DNA of 64,000 nt. It comes from Sesamum alatum. Taxonomy: Eukaryota > Streptophyta > Magnoliopsida > Lamiales > Pedaliaceae. The notes under the pieces were generated by a model. That model was given only the letters and a program-made list of their open reading frames with translations, was not told the origin of the DNA and made no database searches. Of the stretch, positions 55,766 through 64,000 are shown one piece after another. The stretch is from contig JACGWO010000005.1 of assembly GCA_034509735.1 (NCBI GenBank), positions 29,418,479 to 29,482,478 of the forward strand. The letters run 5' to 3'. Each line of letters begins with the position of its first letter. The stretch's first letter is position 1. The translations under genes were made by a program, and so were the position numbers.

Positions 55766-56890
55766 TGTTCTACCTATTAGGGTAGTAAAGATGATCAAAA
55801 AGAAACTCATAAGGTTTTTGTGGGCTGGAGTAGGGGGAAGATATACAACAAAGTGGCTTGGGATCAGGTAATTGCACCAGTCTCCGCTGGTGGATTGGGA
55901 TGAAATCTATATCTGCAATTAATAAAGCTCTTATCTACAACCATTATGGGAAATCACTGGGGCGTAGAACACTTCAGTTTAGGTGAAGTGGATTAAATAT
56001 TACGGATTAAAGAGGAACTCTATGTGGACAGCTTCTACAACCACTGGTTCTTGAAATTGGGGACTTATATTCTGTCAACTATTTGCTACCAAACGGTATA
56101 AGGAAAGACACTTAGCTTCACAAAAATCCTTAGCATCCACTCGGGATATTGCAACAGTGCTCTCCTAATGGACCATGACGTATTGGTTTGAATGCAAACT
56201 CAAAGTGTCTGCATTATTAATTTATGTATGGAGAGTGGGCTTGGCCTAATGTTATGGCAGAAGAAGAGGTGTAAATCACTCAGAATTTACCTATTATTTA
56301 GGACCACATGGATGTAAAAAAGTGGAAGTTGTCACTAATTGGTCAATATACTACTGCCTCAACATTACAACTACTTCACCATTGTCCTCCATCAGTCACC
56401 TTAAAATCCCTTCTCCTTGGACCTCCTAAGTTTCCAAGGAATGAGCTCTTTAGCTAGCTATGTAAGAGAGATTGACTACACTGGACAAGCTTTGGTTACA
56501 ACATTGTGGAGCACAATGCATATGCTATGATGATCAGGAAGAGGAGTCACATTCTCACATCTTCTTTGAGTGAACATATGCTACTCGAGTTATTAAACAT
56601 ATTAGAAGGTTGTTTAAGTTGAATAGGCCTTACAGACAATGGCAGTAGAGCACTCAGTAGCCAGCTAGGAAGTGGATAGGAAGACATCTTGTGTCTTGGC
56701 TTCACTGGTGTACCATGTTTGCCAGGGATGGAACAAAAGTTTTTTTGGACGTGTTTCAAGGGATGGCCTCTCTTTTTTTCATTATGGAATTCTCACTCCC
56801 ATGGATATGGAAGTTGCTACAAGAAGTAGGAATTACCCTACAAAAAATACCTTGTATCAAAATGAGATCTCATCAAAATTCTAGAACAAG
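55766..56890 (+). pseudogene. LINE (non-LTR retrotransposon) reverse transcriptase end with zf-RVT region
   Basis: Broken plus-strand frames follow the order of plant LINE ORF2 ends: KFLWAGVGG and KWLGIR, PLVDWDE (usual GGLG), VKWIKYYGLKRNSMW, then the zf-RVT part with LQHCGAQCICYDDQEEESHS and HIFFE, ATRVIKHIRRL, and the closing W..R..VSWLHWCTMFARDG and KVFLDVFQGM. zf-RVT regions bind nucleic acid at the C-terminus of LINE RT proteins. Stops are frequent (for example after HIFFE) and there are several shifts. The RT core, endonuclease and ORF1 are absent: a typical LINE-end relic, though no poly-A tail was recognised. Confidence 0.72.
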
Positions 56891-57840
56891 TTAATGCAGA
56901 TTAATCCAAGGACGGAAAAATACTTCAGCCAAAAAGCCTTGGTGAAATGAAGGAGAATTTCGGAGAATACAAAACCCTTATTCAAAAGGAAGAAAATCAG
57001 GCTCCTAGCCCCTTTAAGCAATTATCTCAAAGAATCTGACGCGAAAGAGGTATTATCTCTAAGGAACAAATGATCGAAAGATATCTCAATCAGGTTTAAA
57101 AGGACCTTAAGAAGGATCTTTCAGCGATTGAATCACGAATGGAAACCTCTTATGAAGAAGAAGAAAATAAGTACTCTTGTTTAGCAGGAGAATCAGAAGA
57201 CCCTAATGAGGGGACCAGTCCTTGACATCTTCTTGATAAGTTGTTCCAAGGGATCAAAAGTGCCTTAAAGGCAAAATCAAAATCCGAAGCCTCAGAATCT
57301 TCTGAAGACCAAAGAAGAGACAACTATAAACGATCAGAAACAGAATCCGAGGCGAGCAGTTTTTATAATATAATGAAGCCATGATGTCATGGGCAATTTT
57401 CCTAGAATGTCAAAAGCAATAGGGCTAATTTGGATAGACGACAAAAATTAGGTTGTCATTGAAACATATCCTACATGCAAGACACTTGGCAAAATTAGGC
57501 CAACATGTGTTAGATTACAAGACACTTGTCTTCAGACTTGAAACTAAAGTTTGAAATTCAAACAACAACGGTTTCCATCCTCTGTCTCTAAATAACCCTC
57601 ATTGTTTCAATTGAAGGACAAGGCTTTGGAAGTCTTCATGCGCTGAAGTTGAAGCACTTGTAAAATCTTTTCTTGCTTAGTAATAAAGATCACTTGTATA
57701 CTATTGTGCTACTTCTAAATCCTGTAAGTTTTCCTTATTTAATTTTTTTTTTATTTTTTATCGTTATTACTCTAGTTCTTAGCTTAATGGAAGGCTAAAT
57801 TACTACTATCTTATTATCCATGACAACGGAGATAGCGAGG
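56891..57840 (+). mobile_element. Unclassified retroelement-like relic; LTR or pararetrovirus-like remnant possible
   Basis: From about 56925 one plus-strand frame stays nearly open for some 440 bases (three stops) and is strongly charged: KENFGEYKTLIQKEE, IERYLNQV, ESRMETSYEEEENKYSCLAG, KSKSEASESSEDQRRD. Downstream are a TATA-like ctctaaataacc (about 57590) and an AATAAA signal about 95 bases later (57680), a close promoter/poly-A spacing seen in LTRs and in plant pararetroviruses. No protease, RT or movement domain is visible, so the class stays open. It is clearly defective. Confidence 0.3.
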
Positions 57841-58221
57841 CTCTAACAAAAAAAAAAGTATTTTAAATTATTGATATATATATATAGGGAAAAATGCAGC
57901 CTACCCCCCTGTGATATGCGGAATGTGCGATTTACCCCCCTGTGAAAAAATAAAGGGCAATTTACCCCCCTGTGTTTTGTGAAATGGGGCAACAAGCCCC
58001 CTCCGCCTCCCAGGTGTGCCACACGCGCGAGAGCTGCGACTGGGCACTCGTTTTACATAGTTTTTGGACTATTTTGCCCTCCTTTGGTATGTTAAAATGC
58101 AGCCATTTTCCCCTCTTTTTGCACTCTTTTTTTCATCTTTTTGCAGCCATTTTTATCCTCTATTTCCACTCAATTTTTCAACATTTTACACTCAATTTTT
58201 TTTTTAAAAAAGAGAAGAAAA

Positions 58222-58674
58222 ATGTCTACTTCATTCCGTAAGAGTGCAGCTCGACCGTACAAGCAATGGCTCGACCTGAGGTTTGCAAATACACCATTTT
58301 GTGGGTGTAATTGCAAGGCTGAAATTAAAGTGGTGGATTCACAGAAAAAACCCTCCAAAGGTAAATTATATTATTGTTGCAGATTTCAAAATTGTAATTT
58401 TTTTCGTTGGGTTGAAGTTGAAAGAGCAACATGGGCACCAAGTGGGATTCCCGTAAATTTTCATTTTGGAGAGAACATGGGTGATGAATGTTCCCATGGC
58501 CTGGAGGAGCATTATGGTCCAAAAGATGAATTTGATGAAATTGTTTCAAGGGTGTCCAAAGAGGGTTCTTTTGTTGCTGCTGTAAAAGAAGAAAAAATAG
58601 CAAAAAATGTTAGCTTTTGGATAGGAGTTAGTAGTGGACTGTTGTTGTTAGTGGTGGTTTTGTTAATGAAATGA
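58222..58674 (+). CDS. Small GRF zinc-finger protein with C-terminal membrane anchor (MULE accessory gene)
   Basis: An intact frame of 150 codons. ATG at 58222 is chosen over the in-frame ATG at 58141 because the added 27 residues come from low-complexity TIR-proximal DNA and the later Met starts a typical MSTS... end. Residues 27-63 form a GRF zinc finger with C27, C31, C53 and C58 as likely ligands (FCGCNCKAEIKVV, YYCCRFQNCNFFRWVE). Residues 130-149 are a hydrophobic segment (FWIGVSSGLLLLVVVLLM) ending one residue before the stop, so a tail-anchored membrane protein is predicted. GRF fingers in known proteins bind single-stranded nucleic acid, but the role of this small form is unknown. It lies inside a MULE, convergent with the transposase gene and 249 bases from its stop. 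The pseudogene at 11301 has the same layout. Confidence 0.78.
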   Translation: MSTSFRKSAARPYKQWLDLRFANTPFCGCNCKAEIKVVDSQKKPSKGKLYYCCRFQNCNFFRWVEVERATWAPSGIPVNFHFGENMGDECSHGLEEHYGPKDEFDEIVSRVSKEGSFVAAVKEEKIAKNVSFWIGVSSGLLLLVVVLLMK

Positions 58675-60240
58675 TGCATGTAGCATCTTGATGTTTAAGT
58701 ATTGTAATTGTTGTTTCTTTAAGAAAATACTTGCAAAAACTTGATAAATTTGAAACATGCAAAAAACTGATTTTCATATCAACACTGCAACAACAAATTT
58801 GTACCAAATCCACAAATTTGTACAAAAAACTGACTATTGGTTTTTTTTCAAGCCATTGAGCCTATGGTTCACATGAACCATCCAAAATAACCCACAAATC
58901 CAAAATAACCCACAAATCTAGAACTAATTTTGTCCCCTTCTCTTGGACCTCTCTTTAATTCTGCCCAAAACTTCTGATATTGTAGGCTTCTTTTGATATG
59001 TCCTACTTGATGCATTTCTTCCCAACAATGTTGCATTCCTAGGGCCTTGATAACCCACTTGTTCCTGCAAATTAATTTCTAGAAATTAACCAACTTGGCA
59101 CTGATTTTGAACCCAAAATAAAACAAGAACATAGTGAAATGAAAATGTTAATTTACCCTTGTTGATGCAGTGCCTTCTGCAGACTGTGTACAGCTTTGTT
59201 TTTGTTGTACAGTTTCTTGCTCCTGAAAAGTAGCCACTTGATTAGATGAATAGACAACACAAAACAGAATATAAAAGAAAGGAAAATGTGCAATTTACCC
59301 TTGCATGTGGTCTTGTCACTGGTTCTTGACTCACAGGTGGTGCTTGAGACCCTTGAGGTATTTCTTCTGGAATACCTCCCTGCCACATATATATGATTAA
59401 TAAGATAATTAAAAGCAGTTTAATAAGATAAGTAAAAACAGTTGAACAAATTAAAATACCTTGAAAAACTTAGATTTTGGGTGAATGGGCTTCTTGCAAC
59501 CCATCTTGTTGTGGCCTGTTTCAAGGCACCTACTGCAAGTATGGGTCAATCCCTTCCTGGTGGATGTTGATTGTAACTCATCAGGACCCTTCCTCCTTAG
59601 CTTCTTAGGCCTACCTCTTTTCTTCTTTATGTGGGGTGGTTTGAAGGGTTCAAAACTAGTTCTAATATAGTCTTTTGCACCAGGTACATCATGAATTATC
59701 TCACTATAGACTCTTAAATATGTTGATTTTGTGTAACAATCATCAACATAATCTTCAATTTTTTCCCTTTTTGACCCAATTGCTGCACATGCATGACAGC
59801 ATGGCAAGCCTGTCAACTGGAACATGCCACAAGTGCATGTTTTTTTGTCTAGATCAACAACAAACTTATCAAGGAAATAATCTACTTCAAACTCTGATTC
59901 CCCACACCACCTTGTGAAACAGTGCCTAGCCTGTTTCTGTTGTTTGTCTAGCTTCTTTATCACATTGGGACAAATTGACCCTGAATACTTCTCCATACCC
60001 TCCCTCTTTTGTTGCAGCCTAGACATCAACTTGGTTCTAATCCATTCAAACATGCTAATGATTGGCTTATCTCTAGCCTCAAGGATATAGTTGTTAAATG
60101 ATTCACACAAATTGTTAACAAGAATATCACATTTGCTTTGCACAGGAAAAAAGGACCTTGCCCAATGTTCAGGACTGACCTTTTTTAACCAATCAGATGC
60201 AGTTTCAACATCATCACTGATTTTAGGATCAATTTCTTCA

Positions 60241-60330
60241 AATTTTCATTCATTTCAGGATTTTCAGTCAAAATTTCATTCATTTCAGGATTTTCAGTCA
60301 AATTTTCATTCATTTCAGGATTTTCAATCA
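60241..60330. repeat. 30-bp tandem repeat in the MULE transposase gene
   Basis: Three units of aattttcattcatttcagga + ttttcagtca (60241, 60271, 60301), the last with one change, plus a partial unit. In frame they encode a 10-residue repeat rich in Asn, Glu and Pro next to the deletion junction. Confidence 0.92.
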
Positions 60331-61004
60331 AATTTTCAGTTACAGTTTCACCCACAGCACCATGTCCCTTTTCCCCTACCCCCAACCCCTCACAATCTTC
60401 ACCCTGTCCCCCATGCCCCTCACTGACCTGTCCAACACAATCTCCCTCATGCTCAAACCCCTCAAACCCTTCTGGAACCTGCCCCTCACCATTGCCCTCA
60501 AACTCAAACCCCTCCATCTCACTCTCATTCCCAAACACCTCAAAATTTATTCCCTCTAATAAACCCATTATCTCATCATTTTGAGTTTTTTCAATTGGAT
60601 TACCATCATTATCAAAGGCCTGAAGTGGTTCACCATCTTCTTCCTCAACATATATCACAATTGGACAATCTAATCCCCTATGGACATTTTGCATATCAAC
60701 TATACATAAATCAGGACATTCATTCTTAATTAATCTTAGACCCATGTCCAAAGATTGTGTGGGAACTTTGTAATAAAAGTTCAACACAGATGCTTTCCCC
60801 CCACATTGTTTATATATTTCACCTAAGTCAAGTAGGCCTATGTAGTCCATGTCAAGTTTTTCAAATACCTTTTTATTACCCCCTACATATCTACGGTTTG
60901 GGTTGGAGATAAATTTGCCACCCCACCAAAACTCTAAATCATGATAAACATCTATTTGCTGCAATAAATAAAAACACCATTCAATGAAAATGCTCACAAT
61001 AAAC

Positions 61005-61115
61005 ATAAAGGGGTATATTGCACAGAATATACCCCATCAACAACAAACATGCTCAAACAGTCCATAATGAATAAACACAAGGGGGTATATTGCACAGAAT
61101 ATACCCCATCAATAT
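61005..61115. repeat. Two copies of a palindromic TIR-like motif in the first intron of the MULE gene
   Basis: gggtatattgcacagaatat followed by accccatcaa occurs near 61012 and 61085. It is a near-palindrome (GGTATATT...AATATACC), and its first half equals gggggtatattgc of the right TIR. Confidence 0.8.
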
Positions 61116-61830
61116 TAAATAAGAACAGAAAAGAACAAGCACATCATACCCCACATGTCTGTCACCCAAAGCAACAACAAAATCGAATAAAATATCATAA
61201 AATATCATAGCATGCACATTATACAATTTGAAATTTCATAGTAAAACAAACCCTACCCCACTACACCCCAACCAGTCAATATTATACAAATAAAAGAATT
61301 TTCCCCCAAATAAAAGCATAAAGAAAAGCTTAAATATCACACTAACCTTCATTTGTAGATCCAACACTTTCGGTGTCTGTTGGAGAGAAAACAAACCAAA
61401 AAGAAACAACAAAAAAAAACATTCAGTCTACGGTCAATAAAGGACCAACAACAAAAATGGGTTTAAAAACATAAGAAATCGTACATCTTACCTTCGAAAC
61501 ACTAGTATGGCAAGAGGAATCCTTATCTTCTTCGATTAATCGGCAAAAATTGCGTGTTTCGTTCCTAGATCTAGGGTTTTTCGCAGTGGACGGGTTTTTC
61601 TCCAGAAAGCCCTAATTTTCTCTGAAAAAATCTGTTGGTCAACGAGCATGTCAATCATATAAAAGGGAGGGCAATTTGGTCTTTACACAAATAAATCAAC
61701 CTTGACTTACCCCACGGTGGCAGTGTGCACCTTTCTTCAAATCACATGGGGGTAAATTGCTCTTTTTTATAACATAGGGGGGTAAATTGCTCATTTTCGA
61801 TAACACAGGGGGGTATATTGCTTTTAACCC

Positions 61831-62053
61831 TATATATATATATGGAGAAATTAGACGAATATGGAAAAGATCAGATCCTTTTCTTGAGTTAAATTATAAG
61901 TATGAATGAAGTCTGTGTGCCATTGCTGCCCAGTTTTGCCGATTTATGGTGTTGTTTGGGCTTTGTATATTCCCCATCCCCCTATGGCCTCACTCCATGG
62001 CTCCTTATAGTAAAAAATAGTTTTTAATATTATAATTTTTCAAGTTATAGATC
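61831..62053. other. Short spacer, possibly the leader intron of the next CACTA gene
   Basis: AT-rich, no gene. It leads into tcaagttatagatccATGAC, comparable with the ttctagatcATGTCT start context in elements A and B. Confidence 0.4.
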
Positions 62054-62999
62054 CATGACAATCAGTGGTCCACACACTCCGAGATGTGGCCGTGCTCGTG
62101 GTCATGGCCGCAGTCGTGGCCCGTCCATTCCTGCTCCCACCGTTGATGCAGAAGCACTCCCATCACCACCCCACCACCGGAGCTTGCATTTGTGCCACAG
62201 ACCCCGCCAGTGGATCCGACCACAGTGGGTTCACCGGACGCGGAGGCTAGCAGTTCACAGGCCCCCCTCAGCCGTGGGATGAACCACCACCACCAGTGCC
62301 ACCACCTTCTGCACGTCACTGTATCAGCCTCCGCAATGTGAGGTAACAGAAACAATTTTATGAAGTTATTTTCATTGTGTTTTTCTATTTTAAGTTTAAC
62401 TCTTTTTTTTGGTCGAACCGAGATTTCCATGGCACAATGCATGCTACTGTGCTCAATCATTATCCTTATCAATAGGGATGTATATTACAAATTCCACAGC
62501 AGCACCAGCTCTTCTGGTTTGATAATCTGAATAAGAATTGCCCAAATTTTTAATTACGTTTCCAAATGTGAATATTTATTTTTATTGATTACTTACATTC
62601 TTTTTTATTATGTCAATTTGCAGCTTACTTATTAGTGGGATTGCTTCACTGAATAATTAGCAAGATCCTTCAAGCCTCTTCTCAAGCTAGTTGGCTATGA
62701 CCGAGCAACAATTGTGGTTTTTATGTTGGCAGCACACGGCTGAAAGAGGGGCCATGTATTCGGTCTCAGTTCCATGGCCCACAACATGCTTGCTGCTCGC
62801 ATACGTCAGACTGACCCCACCACCGCAATCAGGACGCCCAAACCTCGATGATCGGGTCATGAGGATTGATGTTGCTGGAATGTATGGTGCACACCTGGCC
62901 CGTTCATCCGGCCCCCAACCTCCAGCTGATCCACCAGCTCTCGACGACAATGCACAAGACGGTACGGACACTACTGACAGGGAGCCCAGTCTAGATTAA
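62054..62999 (+). pseudogene. Diverged TnpA-like CACTA protein
   Basis: ATG at 62054 begins MTISGPHTPRCGRARGHGR, the counterpart of MSGRDFPPRGGG in elements A-C. A Pro-rich frame ends near a donor at 62342. A second block reads MHATVLNHYPYQ and IPQQHQLFWFDNL (compare HYPHPWGSL...EHQLFWFESL), followed by a donor-like position and, after about 62620, a very worn version of the YWWDADDESMFKIF exon. The final frame, from 62697, reads MTEQQLWFLCWQHTAERGAM, RPNLDDRVMRIDVAGMYGAH and an acidic end to TAA at 62997-62999. Stops and an unreadable middle make it a pseudogene of a separate subfamily. It belongs to a CACTA copy that continues past the window. Confidence 0.55.
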
Positions 63000-63031
63000 G
63001 GTTGTTTTTTGCTTTTTTTTTTTTTAAGTTG

Positions 63032-63485
63032 GGGGAAATAACACTTTTCATCCTGTAACTTAGGGCCTTCCCACTTTTGATCCCATTGATTACGGGATTC
63101 TCACTTTTGGTCTCATAACTTCTAAAAAATAATACTTTTGGTCCAATGCCACCTTTCCATTAATTTTTTTAATGGAAAACACCGTGCTTAGCACGTGGCC
63201 ATTAGGGTCTTTACACTTTTGATCCCATATATTTTAAAATTCTCACTTTTTGTCCCGTATGTTATGAAATTTTCACTTTTGGTCCAGTAACTTTAAAAAA
63301 GTAACATTTTTCGTCCCATGCACTTAACGGCCATGTGGCACTTTTCGTTAAATATCTAACGGAAAGTGTCATGGGATCGAAAGTGCTACTTTTTAAAAGT
63401 TACGGGACCAAAAGTGAGAATCTCCTATCCAATGGGACTAAAAGTGGAAAGCCCGAAGTTATGGGATGAAAAATGCGATTTCCCC
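63032..63485. mobile_element. Mutator-type foldback MITE
   Basis: The ends read GGGGAAATAACACTTTTCAT and, inverted, GGGGAAATCGCATTTTTCAT. 9-bp flanks TTTAAGTTG (63023-63031) and TTTCAGTTG (63486-63494) differ at one base. Inner phrases (acttttggtc, aaaagtgagaa, taacggaaa) form the two arms. Its ends resemble the TIR element at 5958-7297 (both ...aaatcgcattttt...). No gene. Confidence 0.82.
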
Positions 63486-63499
63486 TTTCAGTTGTATGT

Positions 63500-64000
63500 A
63501 CATAAATATGATTTTTTTAAACACTATTTTTATTTTGTTAATTATAGTATCCCTATTTACTTGCTAGATACTTTATTTAAAATATTTCACATTTTAGAAA
63601 TTCAACAAAATATTTGTAACTAAAAATTAAAAAAAATTATAATAATTTAAATATAAATAAATATATAAAAATATATATTAAATTTGTAACGACTTTTGTA
63701 ACCGTTCTTGGGGTACATTTTACCAGCACACAACCTAGAAACAAATTACAAAAACAGTTCCAATCAAATTTCAACGCCATCACAAATACAGATACAAATC
63801 CCGATTGAGATACAAAATGCTCATACAAAATCGTTGCAAAAACTGATCCTAATATAGGAACAACCAGCGCTCCAAAAATTGTTACAACAAATATTACAAA
63901 ATGAGATACATACAGCGTACAATAAAGGAGTCATAATATCCGTTACAATATGGTTACGCCATATGTTACAACATCAGGTACAAATAATAGGTCAAGAACC
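63500..64000 (+). mobile_element. 3' subterminal region of the CACTA copy at the right edge
   Basis: From about 63690 short phrases such as gttacaa, acaaat and ttgttacaac recur densely (aaccgttcttggggtacatt, tccgttacaatatggttacg), as expected for the subterminal repeats of a CACTA element. The terminus lies beyond the window. Confidence 0.5.

Larger units (their letters stand above)
58924..61352 (-). pseudogene. MULE transposase (mudrA-type) with N-terminal PB1-like and C-terminal SWIM/zinc-knuckle regions; DDE core deleted
   Basis: Model on the minus strand: 61352-61347, 60958-59460, 59379-59299, 59222-59157 and 59064-58924. All have GT/AG borders and fit in phase. The N-terminus reads MKQIDVYHDLEFWWGGKFIS and NPNRRYVGG, the PB1-like start of plant MULE proteins. 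An acidic region follows, ending in three 10-residue repeats (TENPEMNEN...). A one-base shift near 60238 joins it to ISDDVETASDWLKKVSPEHW, CDILVNNLCESFNNYILEAR, the SWIM finger (TCTCGMFQLTGLPCCHACAA) and the knuckle CSRCLETGHNKMGC. The MuDR and DDE transposase domains normally between these parts are missing. Such proteins bind the TIRs and catalyse excision. This one cannot. Confidence 0.82.
57887..61830. mobile_element. Mutator-like element (MULE) carrying a mudrA-type gene and a GRF/transmembrane gene
   Basis: The left arm reads GGGAAAAATGCAGCCTACCC and the right arm, inverted, GGGTTAAAAGCAATATACCC. Both continue with ccctgtg... and further 'gcaatttacccccctgtg' phrases for about 110 bases. 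The element sits in an AT dinucleotide run, so the exact 9-bp duplication cannot be read. It contains two convergent genes, a plus-strand GRF gene (58222-58674) and a minus-strand transposase gene (61352-58924) with introns. The transposase lacks its catalytic part, so the element is non-autonomous at present. Confidence 0.85.

Noticed and set aside
62062..62472. 136-codon minus-strand frame
   Set aside because: It is antisense to the TnpA-like pseudogene and shows no family features.

Overview
This looks like nuclear DNA from a flowering plant, probably a eudicot. The sequence is very AT-rich. It carries F-box and DUF4283/zinc-knuckle gene families, plant-type CACTA (tnp2 plus a Ptta/En/Spm-type second gene), Mutator-like (MULE), Helitron, Ty1/copia, Ty3/gypsy and LINE sequences, and GT/AG introns. 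An asterid origin is only a guess from the style of the DUF4283 and LTR sequences. There is no bacterial or viral genome here. Nearly everything is transposon sequence, much of it nested, and only two reading frames look intact: an F-box gene running off the left edge and a small GRF-zinc-finger gene inside a MULE.

Layout. 1-4.9 kb: 5' part of a minus-strand F-box gene, its upstream region, a local tandem duplication split by a MULE-type MITE and a Helitron, then a CACTA end. 4.9-10.6 kb: a minus-strand copia relic (RNase H end, polypurine tract, and a long LTR with about seven ~290-bp tandem units) with a TIR element of 9-bp target duplication nested in it. 11.3-11.9 kb: GRF zinc-finger pseudogene. 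12.1-17.0 kb: CACTA element A, with a TnpA-like gene only and one terminus. 17.3-18.0 kb: foldback element and a Helitron 3' end. 18.1-24.0 kb: second F-box copy whose F-box domain is replaced by a CACTA-like insert carrying a host-like gene fragment and a gypsy solo LTR.

24.0-30 kb: CACTA relic F with a transposase-associated N-terminus, followed by a MULE with a perfect 9-bp target duplication and a GC-rich insert. 29.7-34.5 kb: DUF4283 pseudogene split by CACTA element B. 34.6-36.4 kb: nested MITEs. 36.6-40.9 kb: CACTA element D, with both termini and a 3-bp target duplication, tnp2 and TnpA relics and an 87-bp satellite. 41.1-43.9 kb: CACTA relic H, sharing a 3' tail with F. 44.1-52.3 kb: minus-strand CACTA element C, the most complete two-gene copy, cut inside tnp2 by a probable gypsy LTR. 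53.9-55.1 kb: gypsy protease fragment. 55.8-56.9 kb: LINE relic. 56.9-57.7 kb: unclassified retroelement-like relic. 57.9-61.8 kb: MULE with a mudrA-type gene lacking its DDE core and a convergent GRF/transmembrane gene. 62.0 kb to end: a further CACTA copy with a MITE inserted.

The elements interact by nesting and internal deletion rather than as a pathway. The most unusual object is the 57.9-61.8 kb MULE, which pairs transposase remnants with an intact small gene for a predicted tail-anchored GRF zinc-finger protein. All assignments come from reading the sequence by eye. No database search or alignment program was run.
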